Part shown: positions 26,000 to 34,095 of the stretch, piece by piece
Layout: every line of letters begins with the position of its first letter
Numbering within the stretch: position 1 is the stretch's first letter
Assembly (NCBI GenBank): GCA_024681775.1
Contig: JAILAF010000072.1
Location: 1-40,436, forward strand
Direction of reading: 5' to 3'
Length of the DNA: 40,436 bases
From: Lachnospiraceae bacterium
Lineage (GTDB): Bacteria > Bacillota > Clostridia > Lachnospirales > Lachnospiraceae
Made by a program: the position numbers and the translations under genes
Notes under the pieces: generated by a model
Databases searched by the model: none
Told to the model about the DNA's origin: nothing
Seen by the model: the letters and a program-made list of their open reading frames with translations, nothing else

Positions 26000-27838
26000 A
26001 TGACCGAAAGATGCAGACACCGTAGATTTGGAAAGCGCCTGATCGCAGTGGCGGCAGCGATGATACTGCTCCTGACCGCATGTGGGAGCGGAGGGGACGC
26101 GCCGGCAGCACCCTCGCAGGGAGCGGGGACGGCTGCGCAGCAGGGTGCTGCCGGGGAGACGGGTGATGCCGGGCAGCAGGCATCCGGGCAGGAAACCGGG
26201 CAGCAGGAAGCACAGGACCCTGCAGACAAAGCCCAGGAGGCCATCCAGGCCGGGACGGATACGGACGCAGGTACCGGTGCGGACAGCGGATCCCAGGCGC
26301 AGCTTTTCCCTGCATCGGGACCTGAGATCCTGACGGCGGGCAAGTACTACTACGAGTGGGACGACGAGATGGAGCTCCTCCTCATAAAGGGCACGGTGGA
26401 GTCCCCCATCCTCAGCGCCTCCAGTGCGCAGGCATATCCCGCGCTGGAAATGACGCTTCGGGAGCTCCGGGCCAAAACCGAAGCCGAAGCGGACGAATTT
26501 ACCTCGGAGATGCTGGAGACCGCCCGGATCGAGTCCCGGGAGATCCCGGAGTATTTCAGCGAATATACCTATGACGGAGATGTCCTGGTCCGCAGGTCCG
26601 ATGAGCGGGTATTGAGCTTTGCCACGGTGTATGCGGGTTCCATGGGCGGCGCCCACGGGTTTACCGAATATGAGACCGCCACGCTGGATGTAAATACGGG
26701 AAAGCGGCTGCACTGGTCGGAGGTGTTTACCGTGGATGGCGCTGAGCTGATGGGTCTGATCCGGGCGAAGGTGCTGGAGGTTTACCCGCAGTTTGAGTAC
26801 GATGCGGAGTGGATGGACACCCAGCTGAATCGCCTGTTCCTGGAGGAACCAGAGTCGGACGAGGTCAAATGGACCCTGGATCCCCAGGGCGTGACCTTCT
26901 GGTTTGCCCCCTATGATCTGGGGGCCTATGCGGCAGGTTCGCCGGTGATCACGTTCCGTTACGATGAGCTGGCGGGAAAGATCGGCGATGCGTATCTGCC
27001 GGTTCCGGGACGCGGGTACTTCTGCGGCGTGGCGGCAGATTACTATACGGAGATGTTTGACTTGGACGGCGACGGGCTCTGGGACGAGTTCTTCTTTGAC
27101 CGCACCTTCGAGCCGGACTGGCCGGATGATTATACGGGCCTGACCTTAAATGTCCGCTACGGCGCGGACGGGCCGGTGGATCCCGACAGTGTGTATGACG
27201 GGACCGCCTATCGGGAATGCGCGGTCGAGGATCTGTACTATACAGGTCTTGAGGTCTACTACGTGCAGACCGCCGACGATCAGCGCTATCTCTACGTTTG
27301 GATCGACGGTATCAACGACAGCTCGTGGCTGTACGTGTTCCGGGCAAAGGGCGGCGATCCCGCGCTTCTGGGAAGTGAAGATGTCACTTTTTCCTATGAG
27401 GTCGTGAACGAGGATACCTGGGACGGTGGTGCATTTACCCCGACGGATCCAAACCACCTGCCGCTCCACAGCCGTTTCGACATGCTGAGCACCTTCAGCG
27501 CCGGAAGGCACTACAGTGTGGGAAGGGACGGCCTCCTCACCTCGGCGGACGTCTTCTACGAGCTTTCCCCCGACACTTCAAAGAACCTGGTCCTCACCTC
27601 CGTGCAGGATCTGACCACGGACATCGTAGACGAAGCCGGCCAGATCACGGAAAAGGACCATACCTTCCCCGCCGGCGAGACCTTCTCCATCATCCGCACC
27701 GACGGCGACAAGTTCATCGACTGCCTCACCTCTGACGGCTCGATCGCGCGCCTTTACGTCACCTACCGCGGCTGGCCCCAGGAGGTGAACGGCCTGCCCG
27801 CCGAAGAAGTCTTCGAAATGCTCTACTACGCCGGCTGA
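26000..27838 (+). CDS. lipoprotein with DUF3298/RsiV-like domain, 612 aa
   Basis: GGGAGG precedes ATG 26000. A signal peptide ends in the lipobox LLTAC (Cys28). Residues about 29-100 are a Gln/Ala/Gly/Asp-rich linker. The segment from about 170 to 330 matches the DUF4163/DUF3298 pair: GGAHGFTEYETATLDVNTGKR is the key stretch, then FWFAPYDLGAYAAG. The C-terminal half is a beta-rich domain with FDLDGDGLWDEFFFD (an EF-hand-like Asp loop). DUF3298 occurs in RsiV anti-sigma factors and PdaC. An extracytoplasmic binding role is likely. It follows the NLR-like cluster but is probably a separate unit. Confidence 0.8.
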   Translation: MTERCRHRRFGKRLIAVAAAMILLLTACGSGGDAPAAPSQGAGTAAQQGAAGETGDAGQQASGQETGQQEAQDPADKAQEAIQAGTDTDAGTGADSGSQAQLFPASGPEILTAGKYYYEWDDEMELLLIKGTVESPILSASSAQAYPALEMTLRELRAKTEAEADEFTSEMLETARIESREIPEYFSEYTYDGDVLVRRSDERVLSFATVYAGSMGGAHGFTEYETATLDVNTGKRLHWSEVFTVDGAELMGLIRAKVLEVYPQFEYDAEWMDTQLNRLFLEEPESDEVKWTLDPQGVTFWFAPYDLGAYAAGSPVITFRYDELAGKIGDAYLPVPGRGYFCGVAADYYTEMFDLDGDGLWDEFFFDRTFEPDWPDDYTGLTLNVRYGADGPVDPDSVYDGTAYRECAVEDLYYTGLEVYYVQTADDQRYLYVWIDGINDSSWLYVFRAKGGDPALLGSEDVTFSYEVVNEDTWDGGAFTPTDPNHLPLHSRFDMLSTFSAGRHYSVGRDGLLTSADVFYELSPDTSKNLVLTSVQDLTTDIVDEAGQITEKDHTFPAGETFSIIRTDGDKFIDCLTSDGSIARLYVTYRGWPQEVNGLPAEEVFEMLYYAG

Positions 27839-27844
27839 CCCCAT

Positions 27845-27875
27845 GTGGGGATGGGGGACCGTCCCCAATCCCCAC
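27845..27875. repeat. GGGGAC-type palindrome, small form
   Basis: TGGGGATGGGGGAC and GTCCCCAATCCCCA form an imperfect inverted repeat just after the stop of the 26000 gene. It belongs by sequence to the GGGGAC/GTCCCC repeat group of this window. A smaller member lies at 30056-30076. It may act as a terminator. Confidence 0.6.
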
Positions 27876-27918
27876 TTTCCCCCACTCCCACCCGGAGGAA
27901 AGGATCATTCATCACACC

Positions 27919-28767
27919 ATGCACGAGAAACAGTTCAAAAAACCCATCCTGCTTAGCGTCATCGCCATAGCGGCATACGTCGTGTGCCTGGTCTTCGACC
28001 TCCTTTTCCTCCTGAAATGGAACGGATACGGCGAGATGGATTCCGCCCTCGGGGTATTTGTCCCGCTGATGCTGATCCACCTGATCTTCCCGGTGCTGGC
28101 CATCCTCTGGTTCAGGAAAGGAAAAAACGCTGGCCCGGAGGGGAAAAAGTCCCCCGCGAGCGCTGGGGCTATCATCGCGCTCCTGATCACGGCGCTGGTG
28201 GCATGGTATGCATATATGACTGCAAATACCATGGTGGACTATGTGTACAAGTCCAAAAACGGCAGGGGTGATATGACCCTGGAGGAATTCAGGACAAAAG
28301 CTGCGCTGACCGTAACCTCAGCCGACCTTCATGATGGCGCCTGGGACGCTGCCATCACCAACACGTCCCGGGGTGAGAACTGCTCTCCGCAGCTATCCTT
28401 TGATGCGGTGGAGGGAGCGTCATACTATGTGATCTACATGGTGGATGAGACCGCAAACAACTGGGTTCACTGGTACGCGGAGGTTCCCGGGACGGAGTTT
28501 TCCCGTGGCGCAAATCCCGGATCCTACGTCGGTCCCTATCCGCCCCGCGGCTCCGGCCCCCACACCTACACCATCTACGTCTACGCCCTCTCCGGCCCTC
28601 CGGGGATCCTGAAATACGATGGCACATACCCGGAATTCGACCGGCCCTGGTTAGGCGCGGACGCCCTCTGGTCCGGGGTCCTGAACATCAAAGACAATAC
28701 GAAGCATCCGATCCTCTATGGCAACGTCCTGGCGTACGGCTACATCGAAGGCACCTACGAATCGTGA
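27919..28767 (+). CDS. membrane-anchored PEBP (YbhB/YbcL) protein
   Basis: The 282-residue protein starts with three membrane segments (about 9-32, 45-65 and 81-101). Residues about 125-275 are a phosphatidylethanolamine-binding protein domain of the YbhB/YbcL type: ENCSPQLSFDAV, then VHWYAEVPG, YVGPYPPRGSGPHTY and YVYALSG. These bacterial domains bind small ligands and are usually free-standing in the cytosol or periplasm. The domain should face outside if the N-terminus is inside. GGAGGAAAGG lies 15 bases from ATG 27919, farther than usual. The TGA stop is the start of the repeat element at 28765. Confidence 0.85.
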   Translation: MHEKQFKKPILLSVIAIAAYVVCLVFDLLFLLKWNGYGEMDSALGVFVPLMLIHLIFPVLAILWFRKGKNAGPEGKKSPASAGAIIALLITALVAWYAYMTANTMVDYVYKSKNGRGDMTLEEFRTKAALTVTSADLHDGAWDAAITNTSRGENCSPQLSFDAVEGASYYVIYMVDETANNWVHWYAEVPGTEFSRGANPGSYVGPYPPRGSGPHTYTIYVYALSGPPGILKYDGTYPEFDRPWLGADALWSGVLNIKDNTKHPILYGNVLAYGYIEGTYES

Positions 28768-28873
28768 CAGTCGGGGACGGTTCCTGGGGATCGGGGACGG
28801 TTCTTGGGGATCGGGGACGGTTCCTGGGGATCGGGGACGGTTCTTGGGAGTCAGGAACCGTCCCCTACCGTCA
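28765..28873. repeat. palindrome-capped tandem array of 20-bp units
   Basis: Four 20-bp direct repeats (28771-28850) read TCGGGGACGGTTC, then C or T, then TGGGGA. The variable base alternates C, T, C, T, so the array looks like a 40-bp unit doubled. A partial inverted copy ending in CCGTCA closes it at 28873, mirroring TGACAG at 28765. The fold is a hairpin with a tandem core. It lies between the PEBP gene and the promoter of the next gene. Confidence 0.85.
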
Positions 28874-28890
28874 TCCCCACTGATTTCCTG

Positions 28891-28919
28891 TTGCAACTCG
28901 CTTCTGTGTATGCTACTTT
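28891..28919 (+). promoter_or_regulatory. extended -10 promoter before the second Rpn gene
   Basis: TTGCAA (28891-28896) and TACTTT (28914-28919) are 17 bases apart, and TG at position -15 gives an extended -10. A small stem GCTAC/GTAGC (28912-28928) overlaps the start site. The transcript would have a leader of about 160 bases before ATG 29086. Confidence 0.55.
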
Positions 28920-29085
28920 ATGGGTAGCAGAATACATGTCTGACCATAGATCTTCACGCCGATTCGGCATCTGATTTCGAGGACTTCTTCTGCTGGTTTT
29001 CACTTTTACAACGCAGAAGGAACCTTCGATGATCACAGTTAAGCATCCGGCTCCTTTTGCACAGCCCATGAGAAAGGAGTACGGT

Positions 29086-30051
29086 ATGGGGGAAAAGAAC
29101 AATGTGAACGTGCATTTCCTGAAGGATCCCGAACGCTTTGCGGAAGTGTTTAACGGGTACTTTGGGAACGGGGAAAAACTGATCGACCCGGCCTGTCTGG
29201 AGGACATGAGCGAAAAACTCGACGGACCGATGGTCACAGACCCGGAAACAGGGAAACAGGGGCCCTACGTCGAGCGGATCCGGGATGTCTGCAAATGCTA
29301 CAAGGGGGAGACGATCCTGCGGATCTTTTGCCTGGAAGACCAAAGCTACATCGACTATACTGCAGCGGTCCGGACGCTTGCGATGGACGGTCTTGGGTAT
29401 CAGGAGCAGCTGGACCGGCTGAAGAAAAAACACAAAGAAGCGAATGACCTCACCGGAGATGAGAGGCTCAGCGGGATCGGGAAGGACGAAAAACTGATCC
29501 CGATCATCACGCTTTGGTGGTACCACGGAAAAAAGACATACGATGGTCCGCGGCGGTTAAAAGACAGTCTGATGGATGCGGGCACACCATGGTCTGCGTA
29601 TGTGGCGGATTACCCGCTGAATGTGCTGACAGATCAGGTGGATCCGAAGAATTTTCCGGGTGATTTTGGAGTCTTATATGAAGCACTGCTGTATCAGAAC
29701 GATCCGGAAGGGATGCGAAGGCTTTTCGAAAATGATCTTCGCTTTCAGCATGTCAACGAAGAAACCATAAAGGTATTAAGCGTCAACATGGGAAACAATG
29801 CCCTGTGGGAGGATCGAAACCGGCTTCTGGAGAAGGATGGGAGGAATTATAATATGTGTTTGGCATTTGATATGATCAAGGAAGAAGGCAGAGCGGAAGG
29901 AATCAAAGAAGGCAGAGAAGAAGGCAGAGAGCAGTCCTTCGGGGATGCCATCAAGGCCCTCATGGAAACCCAGGGAGTGACCATTGATACTGCCATGACG
30001 ATGCTAAAGATCCCGGAGGAAAAACGGGATCGATTCCGCGCGATCATATAA
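29086..30051 (+). CDS. Rpn/YhgA-like nuclease family transposase, copy 2
   Basis: GAAAGGAG before ATG 29086 decides the start over ATG 29029. The 321-residue product has the Rpn pattern YVERIRDVCKCY, then LRIFCLEDQSYIDYTAAVRTL and YQEQL, matching the ERxRD, iExQs and Y..Q motifs of the family. The C-terminus has the Glu/Gly/Arg repeats (EEGRAEGIKEGREEGREQ) usual for these proteins. It is only distantly similar to copy 1 at 20757. Expected activity: divalent-metal DNA cleavage. There is no target-site duplication or inverted end visible. Confidence 0.85.
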   Translation: MGEKNNVNVHFLKDPERFAEVFNGYFGNGEKLIDPACLEDMSEKLDGPMVTDPETGKQGPYVERIRDVCKCYKGETILRIFCLEDQSYIDYTAAVRTLAMDGLGYQEQLDRLKKKHKEANDLTGDERLSGIGKDEKLIPIITLWWYHGKKTYDGPRRLKDSLMDAGTPWSAYVADYPLNVLTDQVDPKNFPGDFGVLYEALLYQNDPEGMRRLFENDLRFQHVNEETIKVLSVNMGNNALWEDRNRLLEKDGRNYNMCLAFDMIKEEGRAEGIKEGREEGREQSFGDAIKALMETQGVTIDTAMTMLKIPEEKRDRFRAII

Positions 30052-30055
30052 CGGA

Positions 30056-30076
30056 TGGGGATGTCCCCCATCCCCA
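30056..30076. repeat. small GGGGA palindrome
   Basis: TGGGGATG and CATCCCCA flank TCCCC, just after the stop of the Rpn gene and before the SGNH hydrolase gene. It is a short member of the same GC-rich palindrome group and may form a transcript-ending hairpin. Confidence 0.55.
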
Positions 30077-30093
30077 CCCAAGAGGAAATCCAC

Positions 30094-30630
30094 ATGCGAA
30101 CACTCTTTATCGGAAACAGCCACACCTATTACAACGACATGCCCGCACTCTTTCGGGACCTGTGCACGGCCCGGGGGATCGACATGCAGGTTACCATGCT
30201 GACAAAGGGCGGCATGGGCCTGGATTACCACGCGGAAAACGAGCAGACCCGGTTTAACATCCTCTTTGGGAACTACGATTTCGTCATCCTGCAGCACGTG
30301 GCCCATCCCATGGGGGAGTTCGAGGTCATGGAGGCGGCAGCGGATACCATCATGCAGTGGATCCGCCAGGCCGGGTCGAAGGCCTGTTTTTACATGACCT
30401 GGACAAAGGAAGGCGATGAGGCGTCGCAGCCCGAGATGTCGGCCAGGTACAGGCGCCTTGCGGAAAAGTACGGGTGTCTCCTGGCGCCGGTGGGGGAAAA
30501 GTGGTGGGAGCACATCCATGCGCATCCGGAGGTGGACCTGTTTTATCAGGACCGAAGGCATGCGTCTTTGGAGGGCTCCAAGCTCATTGCACAGACGATT
30601 TTTGACACCCTGGGGCTTGCTTCCGAATAG
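30094..30630 (+). CDS. SGNH/GDSL-type hydrolase
   Basis: AGAGGAAA precedes ATG 30094; the upstream in-frame start lies inside the palindrome. The 178-residue product has block I LFIGNSHTYYNDMP with the nucleophile Ser9, an oxyanion-type Asn in the same block, and a C-terminal DRRHAS block with Asp153 and His156. This is the SGNH esterase plan, without a signal peptide. It is likely a cytosolic esterase or lipase of unknown substrate. The reductase gene follows after 40 bases. Confidence 0.8.
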   Translation: MRTLFIGNSHTYYNDMPALFRDLCTARGIDMQVTMLTKGGMGLDYHAENEQTRFNILFGNYDFVILQHVAHPMGEFEVMEAAADTIMQWIRQAGSKACFYMTWTKEGDEASQPEMSARYRRLAEKYGCLLAPVGEKWWEHIHAHPEVDLFYQDRRHASLEGSKLIAQTIFDTLGLASE

Positions 30631-30670
30631 TAACTCGCAAACAGGTTCCCACATACGCAAAGGAAAAAAC

Positions 30671-31351
30671 ATGAACGTACTGGTCTTAAACGGCAGCCCC
30701 AAGGCAAAAAGCGATACCTTCCGCATGACGGACAGTTTTCTGAAGGGACTGAACCGCGATCGGCAAAATGAAGTCACTGTGATCAACGTCATCGAAAAAA
30801 ACATCGCCCCCTGCAGGGGCTGCTTTGGCTGCTGGGCAAAGATGGACGGCCACTGCGTCATAGACGATGACCAGAACGCCATCCTGAATCTGTATCAGAA
30901 GGCGGACCTCGTGATCTGGAGTTTTCCGCTGTACTGCTATGCCATGCCCTCCCATCTGAAGGCAGTGCTGGACCGGACCATCCCTCTGGTGAAGATGAAG
31001 ATGGTCCAGGATGCCGACGGCAAAGTGCAGCATGAGGCTCTGGCTGATTTTTCCAGGCTTCACACGCTGGTCATCTGCGGATGCGGTTTCCCGGACTGGG
31101 ACGGGAACTTCGACGGCCTTCGCGCCATGTGCGCCCAGGCATTTTGTAACCCGGACATGGTCTGCGTTCCGGAGACCCCGCTCCTGAACGTCCCCGCAGC
31201 TGCCATCGTGGCGGATCCCCTTCTGGCCAGGTTTGAAAAAGCCGGGGAGGAGTATGCCCGGTCCCTTACCCTGTCTCCCGAGACCATCGCGGACCTGGAG
31301 CGCCCCATGATCCCGAAGGAAGACTACATCCGCAACGTAAACGGAAGTTGA
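30671..31351 (+). CDS. flavodoxin-like NADPH-dependent FMN reductase
   Basis: ATG 30671 follows AAAGGAAAAAAC. The 226-residue protein starts with VLVLNGSPKAKSDTFRM, the FMN phosphate loop of the flavodoxin-like reductases, followed by APCRGCFGCW with a cysteine cluster common in the iron-sulphur flavoprotein-like branch, then DLVIWSFPLYCYAMPSHLKAVLDR. It should be a cytosolic flavoenzyme. Its TGA stop opens a half-element TGACAACTTTT. The PfkB gene follows after 21 bases. Confidence 0.85.
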   Translation: MNVLVLNGSPKAKSDTFRMTDSFLKGLNRDRQNEVTVINVIEKNIAPCRGCFGCWAKMDGHCVIDDDQNAILNLYQKADLVIWSFPLYCYAMPSHLKAVLDRTIPLVKMKMVQDADGKVQHEALADFSRLHTLVICGCGFPDWDGNFDGLRAMCAQAFCNPDMVCVPETPLLNVPAAAIVADPLLARFEKAGEEYARSLTLSPETIADLERPMIPKEDYIRNVNGS

Positions 31352-31372
31352 CAACTTTTCGGAGGATACCAC

Positions 31373-32284
31373 ATGGAACAAAAGCCGGAAATCTATCTCT
31401 TTGGTCAGATTCTGGGGACCCACTCCTTTTTGCTCAGGGACGGGTTCCTGCAGCCGGATGAGTACGCGGAGATTGCGGAAAAGTATTTCCTCCCGGGCGG
31501 AGAGACGGGCACGGCGGCCACCGTGCTGGACTCCCTGGGGGTTTCGGTGCGGATGGACGGCACCTGGATCGGCACCGAGGTGGCGCCCATGCTGAAGGCA
31601 TTTTACGCGGAAAAAAAGGTAGATCTCTCTCGCCTTCATTTCATGGAGGATGATCCCGGCGTCATGGATTATGTCGTCATCGCGGGCCTGGTGCGGTCTC
31701 CCATGGGGCGGTTCCAGACCCTTTTTTCCTCCGGGAAAAGATGGTGGAATGCGCCGTCGGAAGCGGACATCGCCGGGTGCAAGGTGGCTGCCATCGATCC
31801 CTTTTTCGGAGAGGAGACCCTGGAGGCGGCCCGGATCTGCCGGAAGCTGGGGATCCCTTATGTCACCATCGACAGTCCTCATGATTCCGAGCTTCACCGG
31901 GGGGCTGCCGTGAACGTGGTTTCCAAAGAATGTACCTCCGTGCATTATGCGGACCGGTCTCCCGAGGAGATCCTGGAGCTGATGCAGGCGGAAAGCGAGG
32001 GCCTCACCATCATCACCCAGGGCGCCGGGGATATGCTCTACGGAAGGCGCGGCGAAAAGGCCCACCGGATGAAGCCCTTTTCCGTGGAGGTAAAAAGCAC
32101 CCTGGGGGCAGGGGATACCTTCAAAGCCGGGTGTGCATATGCGCTTTTGCATGGGATGTCCGATGACGAGCTGGTGCGCTTTGCCAGTGCCTGCTCCGCC
32201 GTGGCCATCTCCAGGTTCCCGCTCCCGCTGCGTCCCCCCACCCTCCCCGAAGTCCAAAAGTTGTCAGGGGGACAGTCCCTCTGA
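31373..32284 (+). CDS. PfkB-family carbohydrate kinase
   Basis: GGAGG precedes ATG 31373. The 303-residue protein has PfkB features: an N-terminal YLFGQILGT strand, GGETGTAATVLDSLG (the sugar-binding Gly-Gly motif), and the catalytic loop STLGAGDTFKAG near residue 245 with the base Asp. The sugar cannot be named. The last eight residues (KLSGGQSL) are encoded by a palindromic repeat (32260-32287), and the stop lies in its right arm, so the natural C-terminus was probably shorter. Confidence 0.85.
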   Translation: MEQKPEIYLFGQILGTHSFLLRDGFLQPDEYAEIAEKYFLPGGETGTAATVLDSLGVSVRMDGTWIGTEVAPMLKAFYAEKKVDLSRLHFMEDDPGVMDYVVIAGLVRSPMGRFQTLFSSGKRWWNAPSEADIAGCKVAAIDPFFGEETLEAARICRKLGIPYVTIDSPHDSELHRGAAVNVVSKECTSVHYADRSPEEILELMQAESEGLTIITQGAGDMLYGRRGEKAHRMKPFSVEVKSTLGAGDTFKAGCAYALLHGMSDDELVRFASACSAVAISRFPLPLRPPTLPEVQKLSGGQSL

Positions 32285-32287
32285 CAA
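32260..32287. repeat. GTTGTCAGGGGGA palindrome inside the PfkB gene end
   Basis: GTTGTCAGGGGGA and TCCCTCTGACAAC form a hairpin around CAG. It encodes the last residues and stop of the PfkB kinase. A second copy follows at 32307-32333. Confidence 0.75.
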
Positions 32288-32306
32288 CTTTCCCTCCGTT
32301 AAAAGA

Positions 32307-32333
32307 TGACAGGGGGACAGTCCCTCTGACAAC
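32307..32333. repeat. second TGACAGGGGGA palindrome
   Basis: TGACAGGGGGA-CAG-TCCCTCTGACAAC repeats the unit at 32260 after 19 bases. The two arms pair imperfectly. Together the copies likely terminate the upstream transcript. Confidence 0.7.
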
Positions 32334-32382
32334 TTTTCCTCCGCTATGCTAAATGCAGAAAGGATCAGAAAGGGAAATGCCT

Positions 32383-33504
32383 ATGAACAGAAACGTGTCT
32401 AAGTGGCTTCTGCTGGCGGCCTGCATACTCCTTTTGGCCGGATGCGGACAGAAGCAGGAAGCCGTGCAGGAAGCCGCGTCGGAAGCAGGGCCCGCTGTCA
32501 GCGAAAGCGAGCCGGTGGCCGATCTCGTGGACCAACCGGAAACGGATCCTGCGATGGAAGCTGCTCCGGAAGCGGACGATGCACAGCCGGAACCTGCACA
32601 GCCGGAAACTGGAAGATCCGAAACGCTGACGCAAAGGTACACCGGACCCTACTCGTCCATGGTGGTGGTGTGCATCAATCCGGAATTCCATTTTTATCTG
32701 GGAGCGCGGGATGAGATCCTGGCCATTGATCCGGTGAATGAAGACGCACAGCAGATCCTGTCTGCCATGGAAGAAAGTGGGATAACCTACGAAGGCCTGA
32801 CCCTGACGGAAGGGATCGAAAACTTGCTGGATGAATGCATCCGGGAAGGCTTTGTCGCGGAAGGCAGGGACATTGAGGTCCGGATCTCGGAGATCCAAAC
32901 GGACCATGCGCAGTTCGCGGGTCAGATCCTGGAGGAGGTTGAATCCGCGTGCAGCGGTGTTCTCGAGGACCATGAGCTGGACACGGACATCAATGTGGGC
33001 CGGGAAAATTACGCAGTACTGGATGAACTGGTCATACGCCCGGATGAAATGACTCCGGGGGATGATCAGGAATACCACGCCCCCGGAGACGCGACGGGAA
33101 GTGCGCCCGGAGACGCGCCGGGAAGTGCACCCGGAGATGCACCGGGAGATGCGCCCGGAGATGCACCCGGGGAAGCGCCGAACGTAACCTACCCGTATCA
33201 GTGCACGCACTGCGACGGGCATGGGATCAGACACCGCGCGGAGACCTGCTATCACTGCGGCGGCAGCGGAAAATGCCAGATCTGCGGCGGCTCCGGTGTC
33301 CTTCCCTGCGATGGGGATCATTCACAGGGCGCGGAAAACTGTCCGAAATGCCATGGCGCAGGCTCTTCGACCTGCTACAGCTGTGAGGGCTCCGGAAAAT
33401 GCGGACAGGAAACCTGCGATGGCGGCATCATGCGCTGGGATGAGGTGTGCATGACCTGCGGCGGAGACGGTTGGGTTGATGAGGCCGACAAGGATAATGA
33501 ATAG
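32383..33504 (+). CDS. lipoprotein with DnaJ-type zinc modules
   Basis: ATG 32383 is preferred over ATG 32377 for spacing from AGAAAGGG. The signal peptide ends in LLLAGC (Cys21). A Glu/Ala/Pro-rich linker follows (about 25-85), then a mixed domain with YSSMVVVCINPEFHFY (about 90-220). Residues about 234-268 are tandem APGDAPGS repeats. The C-terminal ~95 residues hold DnaJ-like CxxCxGxG modules: CTHCDGHG, CYHCGGSG, CQICGGSG, CPKCHGAG, CYSCEGSG and CMTCGGDG. They would bind several zinc ions. DnaJ cysteine-rich domains bind unfolded protein. An outside-facing thiol-rich module is unusual, and no J domain is present. Confidence 0.85.
   Translation: MNRNVSKWLLLAACILLLAGCGQKQEAVQEAASEAGPAVSESEPVADLVDQPETDPAMEAAPEADDAQPEPAQPETGRSETLTQRYTGPYSSMVVVCINPEFHFYLGARDEILAIDPVNEDAQQILSAMEESGITYEGLTLTEGIENLLDECIREGFVAEGRDIEVRISEIQTDHAQFAGQILEEVESACSGVLEDHELDTDINVGRENYAVLDELVIRPDEMTPGDDQEYHAPGDATGSAPGDAPGSAPGDAPGDAPGDAPGEAPNVTYPYQCTHCDGHGIRHRAETCYHCGGSGKCQICGGSGVLPCDGDHSQGAENCPKCHGAGSSTCYSCEGSGKCGQETCDGGIMRWDEVCMTCGGDGWVDEADKDNE
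33070..33181 (+). repeat. minisatellite coding APGDAPG(S) repeats
   Basis: A GC-rich tandem repeat with a core of GCGCCCGGAGA runs in frame inside the lipoprotein gene, giving repeated Ala-Pro-Gly-Asp units with some Ser changes. Near-identical copies suggest length change by slippage. The segment is a flexible stalk between the mixed domain and the zinc modules. Confidence 0.75.
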
Positions 33505-33544
33505 AGAAAAGTTGTATGGGCGTGATGCCAGGGGGAGGTTTTCC

Positions 33545-33814
33545 ATGAGAATGATAGACCACGAAGATGAAGTGCGTTACCTCGTCGAAGCATGTGAGTG
33601 CACCCGGGAAGAAGCGGAAGAGTTCCTGCAGGTTTCGGTTGGCTTTATGAATGAAGCGGAGCCGGGCGGTACCCGTGAAAACGAAAATGCGCAGGAAGTG
33701 CTGCACGATGCCCCGGAGCGGCTGGTAAAGTACACTGCCTCCCGGTCGAGCCTTCCGCAGGACCTGGTGGAGCGTCTGGCCTATGCCGAGATGGAGTATT
33801 TTGCCTCTGTGTAA
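33545..33814 (+). CDS. hypothetical acidic protein, 89 aa
   Basis: AGGGGGAGG precedes ATG 33545, so the longer frame from 33476, which overlaps the lipoprotein gene, is not needed. The product is acidic, with DHEDEVRYLVEACECTREEAEEFLQVS resembling a small helical (UBA-like) bundle and a C-terminal helix. No family is recognised. It lies 40 bases after the lipoprotein gene. Confidence 0.6.
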   Translation: MRMIDHEDEVRYLVEACECTREEAEEFLQVSVGFMNEAEPGGTRENENAQEVLHDAPERLVKYTASRSSLPQDLVERLAYAEMEYFASV

Positions 33815-33825
33815 TCCCAACCATA

Positions 33826-33859
33826 ATATGAGCTATCCCAAATAAGAGCTGGCTCATAT
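33826..33859. promoter_or_regulatory. inverted repeat ATATGAGC/GCTCATAT
   Basis: ATATGAGC (33826-33833) and GCTCATAT (33852-33859) are perfect inverted arms with an 18-base spacer. They lie upstream of a strong terminator, so an operator or leader hairpin is possible. Confidence 0.3.
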
Positions 33860-33894
33860 ATAGACCGGCATATACATACGGTATGCTGCAGATC

Positions 33895-33936
33895 CCCGCA
33901 GCCACCTGACAGATGCAGGCGGCTGCGGGTTTTTTT
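33895..33936 (+). terminator. strong intrinsic terminator
   Basis: CCCGCAGCC (33895-33903) pairs with GGCTGCGGG (33921-33929), followed by a run of T residues (33930-33936). It ends the 33545 transcript or acts in the leader of the flavin reductase gene. Confidence 0.85.
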
Positions 33937-33983
33937 GCTTTTTCCGCGCATCGCAGTCTCAACTGGAAGAAAGCCCGAATTCC

Positions 33984-33992
33984 TGCTATGAT
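33984..33992 (+). promoter_or_regulatory. extended -10 element before the flavin reductase gene
   Basis: TG-C-TATGAT (TATGAT at 33987-33992) is an extended -10 with the preceding TTCC also seen at 34641 and 35914. No good -35 is present 17 bases upstream. Confidence 0.4.
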
Positions 33993-34095
33993 GAAACAGG
34001 CGGCTGCCGCTGTCCGGTATCTGACGAGATCCTGATGTACCGGGACCTGCGTCCGGATATCGCATTGTAAACGGATTTAAAAAGGGGGATCAAAT

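Noticed and set aside
28765-28873. Possible CRISPR array
   Set aside because: The 20-bp repeats are contiguous without spacers and there is no cas gene.
30686-32257. 523-codon minus-strand frame
   Set aside because: It crosses the flavodoxin and PfkB genes, has no recognisable domain, and is explained by codon bias.
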